Origin: Aphanomyces cochlioides
Lineage: Eukaryota; Oomycota; Saprolegniomycetes; Saprolegniales; Verrucalvaceae
NCBI GenBank assembly: GCA_019828595.1
Contig: JAHQRK010000003.1
Location: 2,418,001 to 2,482,000, forward strand
Length of the DNA: 64,000 nucleotides
Reading direction: 5' to 3'
Below, in pieces: positions 1 through 11,032 of this stretch. The stretch's first letter is position 1. Each line of letters begins with the position of its first letter. Both the position numbers and the translations under genes were made by a program. The notes beneath the pieces were generated by a model, which worked only from the letters and a program-made list of their open reading frames with translations, made no database searches and was not told the DNA's origin.

Positions 1-75
1 TCTTCTTCGAGGATATGAAAACGGTTGGATGTCGGCAGGGGATCCAAACGTGGGGACGAAGGCAAAGTACGTTCT

Positions 76-3000
76 ATGTGCTGCGACTTGGCATCTCTCG
101 ACCCCATGAAGACGCCCACTCGCCACGTCTGGCACGTTTGAAAGGTGTCATGGTAGTGTGGTGGACCAAGCACCAACTTGACACGAAAGCTACACGCGAG
201 TGTCCCAAACACACGCCACAAGATGCATCTCCACGTGTTTCTCGTCGCATGTGCTGCGACTTGGCATCTCTCGACCCCATGAAGACGCCCACTCGCCACG
301 TCTGGCACGTTTGAAAGGTGTCATGGTAGTGTGGTGGACCAAGCACCAACTTGACACGAAAGCTACACGCGAGTGTCCCAAACACACGCCACAAGATGCA
401 TCTCCACGTGTTTCTCGTCGCATGTGCTGCGACTTGGCATCTCTCGACCCCATGAAGACGCCCACTCGCCACGTCTGGCACGTTTGAAAGGTGTCATGGT
501 AGTGTGGTGGACCAAGCACCAACTTGACACGAAAGCTACACGCGAGTGTCCCAAACACACGCCACAAGATGCATCTCCACGTGTTTCTCGTCGCATGTGC
601 TGCGACTTGGCATCTCTCGACCCCATGAAGACGCCCACTCGCCACGTCTGGCACGTTTGAAAGGTGTCATGGTAGTGTGGTGGACCAAGCACCAACTTGA
701 CACGAAAGCTACACGCGAGTGTCCCAAACACACGCCACAAGATGCATCTCCACGTGTTTCTCGTCGCATGTGCTGCGACTTGGCATCTCTCGACCCCATG
801 AAGACGCCCACTCGCCACGTCTGGCACGTTTGAAAGGTGTCATGGTAGTGTGGTGGACCAAGCACCAACTTGACACGAAAGCTACACGCGAGTGTCCCAA
901 ACACACGCCACAAGATGCATCTCCACGTGTTTCTCGTCGCATGTGCTGCGACTTGGCATCTCTCGACCCCATGAAGACGCCCACTCGCCACGTCTGGCAC
1001 GTTTGAAAGGTGTCATGGTAGTGTGGTGGACCAAGCACCAACTTGACACGAAAGCTACACGCGAGTGTCCCAAACACACGCCACAAGATGCATCTCCACG
1101 TGTTTCTCGTCGCATGTGCTGCGACTTGGCATCTCTCGACCCCATGAAGACGCCCACTCGCCACGTCTGGCACGTTTGAAAGGTGTCATGGTAGTGTGGT
1201 GGACCAAGCACCAACTTGACACGAAAGCTACACGCGAGTGTCCCAAACACACGCCACAAGATGCATCTCCACGTGTTTCTCGTCGCATGTGCTGCGACTT
1301 GGCATCTCTCGACCCCATGAAGACGCCCACTCGCCACGTCTGGCACGTTTGAAAGGTGTCATGGTAGTGTGGTGGACCAAGCACCAACTTGACACGAAAG
1401 CTACACGCGAGTGTCCCAAACACACGCCACAAGATGCATCTCCACGTGTTTCTCGTCGCATGTGCTGCGACTTGGCATCTCTCGACCCCATGAAGACGCC
1501 CACTCGCCACGTCTGGCACGTTTGAAAGGTGTCATGGTAGTGTGGTGGACCAAGCACCAACTTGACACGAAAGCTACACGCGAGTGTCCCAAACACACGC
1601 CACAAGATGCATCTCCACGTGTTTCTCGTCGCATGTGCTGCGACTTGGCATCTCTCGACCCCATGAAGACGCCCACTCGCCACGTCTGGCACGTTTGAAA
1701 GGTGTCATGGTAGTGTGGTGGACCAAGCACCAACTTGACACGAAAGCTACACGCGAGTGTCCCAAACACACGCCACAAGATGCATCTCCACGTGTTTCTC
1801 GTCGCATGTGCTGCGACTTGGCATCTCTCGACCCCATGAAGACGCCCACTCGCCACGTCTGGCACGTTTGAAAGGTGTCATGGTAGTGTGGTGGACCAAG
1901 CACCAACTTGACACGAAAGCTACACGCGAGTGTCCCAAACACACGCCACAAGATGCATCTCCACGTGTTTCTCGTCGCATGTGCTGCGACTTGGCATCTC
2001 TCGACCCCATGAAGACGCCCACTCGCCACGTCTGGCACGTTTGAAAGGTGTCATGGTAGTGTGGTGGACCAAGCACCAACTTGACACGAAAGCTACACGC
2101 GAGTGTCCCAAACACACGCCACAAGATGCATCTCCACGTGTTTCTCGTCGCATGTGCTGCGACTTGGCATCTCTCGACCCCATGAAGACGCCCACTCGCC
2201 ACGTCTGGCACGTTTGAAAGGTGTCATGGTAGTGTGGTGGACCAAGCACCAACTTGACACGAAAGCTACACGCGAGTGTCCCAAACACACGCCACAAGAT
2301 GCATCTCCACGTGTTTCTCGTCGCATGTGCTGCGACTTGGCATCTCTCGACCCCATGAAGACGCCCACTCGCCACGTCTGGCACGTTTGAAAGGTGTCAT
2401 GGTAGTGTGGTGGACCAAGCACCAACTTGACACGAAAGCTACACGCGAGTGTCCCAAACACACGCCACAAGATGCATCTCCACGTGTTTCTCGTCGCATG
2501 TGCTGCGACTTGGCATCTCTCGACCCCATGAAGACGCCCACTCGCCACGTCTGGCACGTTTGAAAGGTGTCATGGTAGTGTGGTGGACCAAGCACCAACT
2601 TGACACGAAAGCTACACGCGAGTGTCCCAAACACACGCCACAAGATGCATCTCCACGTGTTTCTCGTCGCATGTGCTGCGACTTGGCATCTCTCGACCCC
2701 ATGAAGACGCCCACTCGCCACGTCTGGCACGTTTGAAAGGTGTCATGGTAGTGTGGTGGACCAAGCACCAACTTGACACGAAAGCTACACGCGAGTGTCC
2801 CAAACACACGCCACAAGATGCATCTCCACGTGTTTCTCGTCGCATGTGCTGCGACTTGGCATCTCTCGACCCCATGAAGACGCCCACTCGCCACGTCTGG
2901 CACGTTTGAAAGGTGTCATGGTAGTGTGGTGGACCAAGCACCAACTTGACACGAAAGCTACACGCGAGTGTCCCAAACACACGCCACAAGATGCATCTCC

Positions 3001-6000
3001 ACGTGTTTCTCGTCGCATGTGCTGCGACTTGGCATCTCTCGACCCCATGAAGACGCCCACTCGCCACGTCTGGCACGTTTGAAAGGTGTCATGGTAGTGT
3101 GGTGGACCAAGCACCAACTTGACACGAAAGCTACACGCGAGTGTCCCAAACACACGCCACAAGATGCATCTCCACGTGTTTCTCGTCGCATGTGCTGCGA
3201 CTTGGCATCTCTCGACCCCATGAAGACGCCCACTCGCCACGTCTGGCACGTTTGAAAGGTGTCATGGTAGTGTGGTGGACCAAGCACCAACTTGACACGA
3301 AAGCTACACGCGAGTGTCCCAAACACACGCCACAAGATGCATCTCCACGTGTTTCTCGTCGCATGTGCTGCGACTTGGCATCTCTCGACCCCATGAAGAC
3401 GCCCACTCGCCACGTCTGGCACGTTTGAAAGGTGTCATGGTAGTGTGGTGGACCAAGCACCAACTTGACACGAAAGCTACACGCGAGTGTCCCAAACACA
3501 CGCCACAAGATGCATCTCCACGTGTTTCTCGTCGCATGTGCTGCGACTTGGCATCTCTCGACCCCATGAAGACGCCCACTCGCCACGTCTGGCACGTTTG
3601 AAAGGTGTCATGGTAGTGTGGTGGACCAAGCACCAACTTGACACGAAAGCTACACGCGAGTGTCCCAAACACACGCCACAAGATGCATCTCCACGTGTTT
3701 CTCGTCGCATGTGCTGCGACTTGGCATCTCTCGACCCCATGAAGACGCCCACTCGCCACGTCTGGCACGTTTGAAAGGTGTCATGGTAGTGTGGTGGACC
3801 AAGCACCAACTTGACACGAAAGCTACACGCGAGTGTCCCAAACACACGCCACAAGATGCATCTCCACGTGTTTCTCGTCGCATGTGCTGCGACTTGGCAT
3901 CTCTCGACCCCATGAAGACGCCCACTCGCCACGTCTGGCACGTTTGAAAGGTGTCATGGTAGTGTGGTGGACCAAGCACCAACTTGACACGAAAGCTACA
4001 CGCGAGTGTCCCAAACACACGCCACAAGATGCATCTCCACGTGTTTCTCGTCGCATGTGCTGCGACTTGGCATCTCTCGACCCCATGAAGACGCCCACTC
4101 GCCACGTCTGGCACGTTTGAAAGGTGTCATGGTAGTGTGGTGGACCAAGCACCAACTTGACACGAAAGCTACACGCGAGTGTCCCAAACACACGCCACAA
4201 GATGCATCTCCACGTGTTTCTCGTCGCATGTGCTGCGACTTGGCATCTCTCGACCCCATGAAGACGCCCACTCGCCACGTCTGGCACGTTTGAAAGGTGT
4301 CATGGTAGTGTGGTGGACCAAGCACCAACTTGACACGAAAGCTACACGCGAGTGTCCCAAACACACGCCACAAGATGCATCTCCACGTGTTTCTCGTCGC
4401 ATGTGCTGCGACTTGGCATCTCTCGACCCCATGAAGACGCCCACTCGCCACGTCTGGCACGTTTGAAAGGTGTCATGGTAGTGTGGTGGACCAAGCACCA
4501 ACTTGACACGAAAGCTACACGCGAGTGTCCCAAACACACGCCACAAGATGCATCTCCACGTGTTTCTCGTCGCATGTGCTGCGACTTGGCATCTCTCGAC
4601 CCCATGAAGACGCCCACTCGCCACGTCTGGCACGTTTGAAAGGTGTCATGGTAGTGTGGTGGACCAAGCACCAACTTGACACGAAAGCTACACGCGAGTG
4701 TCCCAAACACACGCCACAAGATGCATCTCCACGTGTTTCTCGTCGCATGTGCTGCGACTTGGCATCTCTCGACCCCATGAAGACGCCCACTCGCCACGTC
4801 TGGCACGTTTGAAAGGTGTCATGGTAGTGTGGTGGACCAAGCACCAACTTGACACGAAAGCTACACGCGAGTGTCCCAAACACACGCCACAAGATGCATC
4901 TCCACGTGTTTCTCGTCGCATGTGCTGCGACTTGGCATCTCTCGACCCCATGAAGACGCCCACTCGCCACGTCTGGCACGTTTGAAAGGTGTCATGGTAG
5001 TGTGGTGGACCAAGCACCAACTTGACACGAAAGCTACACGCGAGTGTCCCAAACACACGCCACAAGATGCATCTCCACGTGTTTCTCGTCGCATGTGCTG
5101 CGACTTGGCATCTCTCGACCCCATGAAGACGCCCACTCGCCACGTCTGGCACGTTTGAAAGGTGTCATGGTAGTGTGGTGGACCAAGCACCAACTTGACA
5201 CGAAAGCTACACGCGAGTGTCCCAAACACACGCCACAAGATGCATCTCCACGTGTTTCTCGTCGCATGTGCTGCGACTTGGCATCTCTCGACCCCATGAA
5301 GACGCCCACTCGCCACGTCTGGCACGTTTGAAAGGTGTCATGGTAGTGTGGTGGACCAAGCACCAACTTGACACGAAAGCTACACGCGAGTGTCCCAAAC
5401 ACACGCCACAAGATGCATCTCCACGTGTTTCTCGTCGCATGTGCTGCGACTTGGCATCTCTCGACCCCATGAAGACGCCCACTCGCCACGTCTGGCACGT
5501 TTGAAAGGTGTCATGGTAGTGTGGTGGACCAAGCACCAACTTGACACGAAAGCTACACGCGAGTGTCCCAAACACACGCCACAAGATGCATCTCCACGTG
5601 TTTCTCGTCGCATGTGCTGCGACTTGGCATCTCTCGACCCCATGAAGACGCCCACTCGCCACGTCTGGCACGTTTGAAAGGTGTCATGGTAGTGTGGTGG
5701 ACCAAGCACCAACTTGACACGAAAGCTACACGCGAGTGTCCCAAACACACGCCACAAGATGCATCTCCACGTGTTTCTCGTCGCATGTGCTGCGACTTGG
5801 CATCTCTCGACCCCATGAAGACGCCCACTCGCCACGTCTGGCACGTTTGAAAGGTGTCATGGTAGTGTGGTGGACCAAGCACCAACTTGACACGAAAGCT
5901 ACACGCGAGTGTCCCAAACACACGCCACAAGATGCATCTCCACGTGTTTCTCGTCGCATGTGCTGCGACTTGGCATCTCTCGACCCCATGAAGACGCCCA

Positions 6001-8876
6001 CTCGCCACGTCTGGCACGTTTGAAAGGTGTCATGGTAGTGTGGTGGACCAAGCACCAACTTGACACGAAAGCTACACGCGAGTGTCCCAAACACACGCCA
6101 CAAGATGCATCTCCACGTGTTTCTCGTCGCATGTGCTGCGACTTGGCATCTCTCGACCCCATGAAGACGCCCACTCGCCACGTCTGGCACGTTTGAAAGG
6201 TGTCATGGTAGTGTGGTGGACCAAGCACCAACTTGACACGAAAGCTACACGCGAGTGTCCCAAACACACGCCACAAGATGCATCTCCACGTGTTTCTCGT
6301 CGCATGTGCTGCGACTTGGCATCTCTCGACCCCATGAAGACGCCCACTCGCCACGTCTGGCACGTTTGAAAGGTGTCATGGTAGTGTGGTGGACCAAGCA
6401 CCAACTTGACACGAAAGCTACACGCGAGTGTCCCAAACACACGCCACAAGATGCATCTCCACGTGTTTCTCGTCGCATGTGCTGCGACTTGGCATCTCTC
6501 GACCCCATGAAGACGCCCACTCGCCACGTCTGGCACGTTTGAAAGGTGTCATGGTAGTGTGGTGGACCAAGCACCAACTTGACACGAAAGCTACACGCGA
6601 GTGTCCCAAACACACGCCACAAGATGCATCTCCACGTGTTTCTCGTCGCATGTGCTGCGACTTGGCATCTCTCGACCCCATGAAGACGCCCACTCGCCAC
6701 GTCTGGCACGTTTGAAAGGTGTCATGGTAGTGTGGTGGACCAAGCACCAACTTGACACGAAAGCTACACGCGAGTGTCCCAAACACACGCCACAAGATGC
6801 ATCTCCACGTGTTTCTCGTCGCATGTGCTGCGACTTGGCATCTCTCGACCCCATGAAGACGCCCACTCGCCACGTCTGGCACGTTTGAAAGGTGTCATGG
6901 TAGTGTGGTGGACCAAGCACCAACTTGACACGAAAGCTACACGCGAGTGTCCCAAACACACGCCACAAGATGCATCTCCACGTGTTTCTCGTCGCATGTG
7001 CTGCGACTTGGCATCTCTCGACCCCATGAAGACGCCCACTCGCCACGTCTGGCACGTTTGAAAGGTGTCATGGTAGTGTGGTGGACCAAGCACCAACTTG
7101 ACACGAAAGCTACACGCGAGTGTCCCAAACACACGCCACAAGATGCATCTCCACGTGTTTCTCGTCGCATGTGCTGCGACTTGGCATCTCTCGACCCCAT
7201 GAAGACGCCCACTCGCCACGTCTGGCACGTTTGAAAGGTGTCATGGTAGTGTGGTGGACCAAGCACCAACTTGACACGAAAGCTACACGCGAGTGTCCCA
7301 AACACACGCCACAAGATGCATCTCCACGTGTTTCTCGTCGCATGTGCTGCGACTTGGCATCTCTCGACCCCATGAAGACGCCCACTCGCCACGTCTGGCA
7401 CGTTTGAAAGGTGTCATGGTAGTGTGGTGGACCAAGCACCAACTTGACACGAAAGCTACACGCGAGTGTCCCAAACACACGCCACAAGATGCATCTCCAC
7501 GTGTTTCTCGTCGCATGTGCTGCGACTTGGCATCTCTCGACCCCATGAAGACGCCCACTCGCCACGTCTGGCACGTTTGAAAGGTGTCATGGTAGTGTGG
7601 TGGACCAAGCACCAACTTGACACGAAAGCTACACGCGAGTGTCCCAAACACACGCCACAAGATGCATCTCCACGTGTTTCTCGTCGCATGTGCTGCGACT
7701 TGGCATCTCTCGACCCCATGAAGACGCCCACTCGCCACGTCTGGCACGTTTGAAAGGTGTCATGGTAGTGTGGTGGACCAAGCACCAACTTGACACGAAA
7801 GCTACACGCGAGTGTCCCAAACACACGCCACAAGATGCATCTCCACGTGTTTCTCGTCGCATGTGCTGCGACTTGGCATCTCTCGACCCCATGAAGACGC
7901 CCACTCGCCACGTCTGGCACGTTTGAAAGGTGTCATGGTAGTGTGGTGGACCAAGCACCAACTTGACACGAAAGCTACACGCGAGTGTCCCAAACACACG
8001 CCACAAGATGCATCTCCACGTGTTTCTCGTCGCATGTGCTGCGACTTGGCATCTCTCGACCCCATGAAGACGCCCACTCGCCACGTCTGGCACGTTTGAA
8101 AGGTGTCATGGTAGTGTGGTGGACCAAGCACCAACTTGACACGAAAGCTACACGCGAGTGTCCCAAACACACGCCACAAGATGCATCTCCACGTGTTTCT
8201 CGTCGCATGTGCTGCGACTTGGCATCTCTCGACCCCATGAAGACGCCCACTCGCCACGTCTGGCACGTTTGAAAGGTGTCATGGTAGTGTGGTGGACCAA
8301 GCACCAACTTGACACGAAAGCTACACGCGAGTGTCCCAAACACACGCCACAAGATGCATCTCCACGTGTTTCTCGTCGCATGTGCTGCGACTTGGCATCT
8401 CTCGACCCCATGAAGACGCCCACTCGCCACGTCTGGCACGTTTGAAAGGTGTCATGGTAGTGTGGTGGACCAAGCACCAACTTGACACGAAAGCTACACG
8501 CGAGTGTCCCAAACACACGCCACAAGATGCATCTCCACGTGTTTCTCGTCGCATGTGCTGCGACTTGGCATCTCTCGACCCCATGAAGACGCCCACTCGC
8601 CACGTCTGGCACGTTTGAAAGGTGTCATGGTAGTGTGGTGGACCAAGCACCAACTTGACACGAAAGCTACACGCGAGTGTCCCAAACACACGCCACAAGA
8701 TGCATCTCCACGTGTTTCTCGTCGCATGTGCTGCGACTTGGCATCTCTCGACCCCATGAAGACGCCCACTCGCCACGTCTGGCACGTTTGAAAGGTGTCA
8801 TGGTAGTGTGGTGGACCAAGCACCAACTTGACACGAAAGCTACACGCGAGTGTCCCAAACACACACCAAGATGCAT
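76..8876. repeat. 173-bp tandem satellite array, about 51 copies
   Basis: A head-to-tail array with a constant period of 173 bp. The first recognisable unit begins at 76 and exact periodicity holds to about 8865; a last degenerate piece, ending around 8876, lacks a few bases. By my count one unit has 96 G/C of 173 (55%), richer than the flanking AT-rich DNA. Translations of successive copies are identical on both strands, so the copies are essentially invariant, including the outermost ones. Each unit contains ATGCAT, the E-box palindrome CACGTG and further ACGT cores. Both junctions with unique sequence lie inside the window, so this is a bounded array. The open frames running through it on both strands follow from the stop-poor unit and a period that is not a multiple of three, and are not genes. 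It could be pericentromeric or other heterochromatic satellite; location is unknown. Confidence 0.97.
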
Positions 8877-9367
8877 TTCGACGAATGCCGAGGTGCCGAT
8901 TTAGCCGCCGAAATAAGTCTTAGTCACTTTGTCCCATTTGGGCGAGCGTCTGCGCTAATGAACATGACGTTTCCGATGAAGCGCATAGACTGAGCAGTTC
9001 GATGATGTGGTGTTTCTCCAGGAAGCAGGTACAGTTTAGTCTTCTCACGGGTCATAAAGAACCATTTTTCATCGATGTGCATGCATTGCATCATGTTGTT
9101 CACGGCCATGTTTGGTGCATCCAGATCCAAGGCCCATTTGAGATGTATGACTTTGTTGGACTGAGTGAGGCGTGGTCTTAGTCGGCTCGTATATCGAACA
9201 AGAAGACCACGCTTGAAATATCCATGTAGAGTGGCCAGTGGCATCTTCAAGTCACCTGCAAGAGCTCTCAATCTTGTTCGCCTAGAGGGATCTATTTGTA
9301 TGATTTTGGCTGCAAGGTTAGGATATTTGATTTTTCGCCCCGACTTGACTTTAATGAAGCTTTGGAC

Positions 9368-9894
9368 TAGAGTGCGCCCTCAACACTTTACACTGCACAA
9401 ACACTATACAAAATTATACGTAAAGTAATGTAAAGTAATTCTTACTTTACATTTCACCATATATTTTTGAGGATGAGCACAACAAATTTTTCCGCACTTC
9501 AGATATGTGGTTCAATTTGGTGCAATAGTTATGACTCTAAACCACCATAACCACGGTCCCGGGTTCGATCCGATCAATGGCAATGACGATTCAGAGTCCA
9601 TCAACTACTTCCTCTGAGCCCTGACAAGGTGACAAAACTTGTCCAGCTCTACATGAACTCTCATTTCACTACATGTGATGGCGTCGTAGATGTCATGATG
9701 GGTTATGAAAGCGATGCTTGCGAGAGTGATGAATAATAAGAGACAAAAGAATGACTTGTGTTAAGAAGTGTATATTCAAACGAATACTTTTGCATTTGGT
9801 CAGCCTTTGAATACTTAACATACACACCTACTTGTACACTAACGTGAAGTGAACGTAAAGTAAAATTCTACTATACGTAAAGTAGCGAACTCTA
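9368..9894. mobile_element. Non-autonomous hAT element (MITE-like), 527 bp
   Basis: Flanked by a perfect 8-bp direct repeat CTTTGGAC at 9360-9367 and 9895-9902, the target-duplication length typical of hAT transposons. The ends are inverted repeats: TAGAGTGCGC at the left and, read inwards, TAGAGTTCGC at the right, fitting the TAGNG-type start of hAT ends. Just inside both ends are repeated ACGTAAAGTA motifs (around 9419 and 9852-9884), like hAT subterminal transposase sites. No coding region is seen. It sits inside the mariner transposase, and deleting it with one 8-bp copy gives back an uninterrupted frame, which proves it is an insertion. A tRNA-like stretch lies inside it. Confidence 0.88.
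9511..9582 (+). other. tRNA-like segment with Pol III A/B-box-like motifs
   Basis: An A-box-like TGGTGCAATAGTT starts at 9518 and a B box GGTTCGATCC, matching the GGTTCGANNCC consensus, starts at 9562. The 44-bp spacing of their starts is the spacing in a standard tRNA. Five of seven acceptor-stem pairs could form between 9511-9517 and 9576-9582. The D-stem and T-stem do not pair, and the anticodon arm is replaced by a 6-bp stem with a 12-nt loop. I read it as a decayed tRNA or the head of a tRNA-derived SINE rather than a working tRNA gene. Confidence 0.35.
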
Positions 9895-10521
9895 CTTTGG
9901 ACACTATGACACATGAGCTTCGCTGTTGGGTTATATTCAGCTCGATCCCATATTCGTTTGATTGTCTTATATGAGCAGCCAAATCGTTTTCCCAATCGAT
10001 TCATCGTGTCTTGAGGAAACTTACCGATCTCTTTCACTGTTGATATGAGATGCTGAAGAATTGCTTCGCGTTCAAGTTGCCTGTCATGTCCAATTTTTGA
10101 TGTTTTATCCCATGCGCGCAAAAAACATCCGGATAAAATTGACATCTTGTCAATCACCCTAAATGAATACATATTTTATCCGTATATTTTTTAATTAAGC
10201 TCGTTTGTATAAAAGTTTGTATGAAAGTTTGTCACCAACATTTTTTATCATCAAGACTGCCTTAATTGGACACGTTTATATGACAAAGCAGGACTAATTT
10301 TCCTCTTTCTAAGTATATAGTTACTTTGATACAACTCTCAAAATTGTGCTTAATCGGTCGAAAAATCTGAAAGTGGACAATCATTTCTGAACGGAGGTAG
10401 TATTTGCGAAACGCGATCAAAAATTGTTTTGAAAAATCTCATTTGAAACTTCGTTATGATATTTTTTCGCGATAATGGCATTTTGTGAAACTTTTTTTCA
10501 TTACCAGTTCTACAGCGCCCA

Positions 10522-10551
10522 TACAGATAACGCCGGAAAAACTCGACACAG
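10522..10551 (+). repeat. 30-bp inverted repeat, left copy
   Basis: These 30 bp are the exact reverse complement of 15837-15866, 5.3 kb away. The core is GCCGGAAAAACTCGACAC. In one frame the shared sequence reads TDNAGKTRHS in both copies, which may indicate a common coding ancestor. Similarity outside the 30 bp is weak. Confidence 0.8.
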
Positions 10552-10785
10552 TTGTACTCAAACTTATATAGAAGTTTGTATATGGCTTCGGTTTGTATTT
10601 TAATAAATTTCGTCACTTGACAACTCTTCTGGGTGACGTCAATGCCTGTGATTCGCTAAATCTAAACAATAATTAACCAATAAGAGTGATGAATAAAGAC
10701 TCTTTTGATTGGAGGGAAAAACTCAATTTTGCACGTGGGACAAAAGTTTTGTAACTAAACGATTGTAAACTTCAACTCCTCAATT

Positions 10786-10934
10786 TCTGCAGACATCGAG
10801 GAGTCTTCACTTTCCGCGGACATCGAGGAGTCTTCACTTTTCGCGGACATCGAGGAGTCTTCACTTTCCGCGGACATCGAAGACTCCTCACTTTCTGCGG
10901 ACATCGAAGACTCCTCACATTCTGCGGACAATGA
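10786..10934. repeat. 27-bp minisatellite, about 5.5 copies
   Basis: Units start at 10786, 10813, 10840, 10867, 10894 and 10921 (partial) and differ by only a few substitutions. On the minus strand the unit would read as a nine-residue SMSAESEDS repeat inside a 70-codon frame, because 27 is a multiple of three. There is no other sign of a gene, so I treat it as a minisatellite just 3' of the neighbouring transposase. Confidence 0.85.
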
Positions 10935-11032
10935 GGGCGCGTAAGGATTTGACCAATATCCCCACAATTAATCGACGTCATTATTAGTCTTTAACTATCG
11001 AAAATGCAGTAGTATTATTTTTATCAACTCTA

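Larger units (their letters stand above)
8924..10172 (-). pseudogene. Mariner-like transposase, interrupted and 3'-truncated
   Basis: The reading frame starts around 10172. Its first part has a helix-turn-helix ending in the typical RIWDRA motif; it then meets a 527-bp insertion and resumes at 9359. Skipping the insertion and one copy of the target duplication restores the frame exactly across 9903/9359. The second part carries SGRK followed by a second helix-turn-helix, then HIDEKWF, the first catalytic Asp block of plant-type mariner transposases, and a VMF motif. It ends at a TGA at 8924-8926, just before the satellite. About 237 codons survive of a protein that is normally 400-500 residues, so the second and third catalytic Asp are missing. 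The element is inactive; the interruption and the truncation are separate events. Confidence 0.85.
8881..10402 (-). mobile_element. Truncated plant-type mariner element with one terminal inverted repeat
   Basis: The terminus is at 10400, followed by a TA dinucleotide (10401-10402), the expected mariner target site. Read on the minus strand the end is CTACCTCCGTTCAGAAAT, closely matching the CTCCCTCCGT-type ends of plant mariner-like and Stowaway elements. About 230 bp inside lies the N-terminus of a mariner transposase. The element runs leftwards until the satellite at about 8880, where the transposase is cut off after its first catalytic block and no second terminal repeat is found. A hAT-like element (9368-9894) is inserted in the middle. 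What is seen: the end, TA and transposase pieces. Inference: the other half was lost when the satellite junction formed. Confidence 0.75.

Noticed and set aside
76..8876. CRISPR-like array
   Set aside because: The whole 173-bp unit is repeated with no variable spacers, and the DNA is eukaryotic.
15..8904. About a hundred 95-154-codon frames on both strands
   Set aside because: They repeat every 173 bp with identical translation and overlap on both strands; they are by-products of the satellite.
9511..9582. Functional tRNA with a CTA (amber-suppressor) anticodon
   Set aside because: The anticodon, D and T stems do not pair; only the promoter boxes remain.
10350..10616. 88-codon minus-strand gene
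   Set aside because: It runs through the mariner end and AT-rich flank and has no family likeness.
10755..10967. Gene for a Ser-rich repeat protein
   Set aside because: The frame is only the 27-bp minisatellite, with no supporting features.
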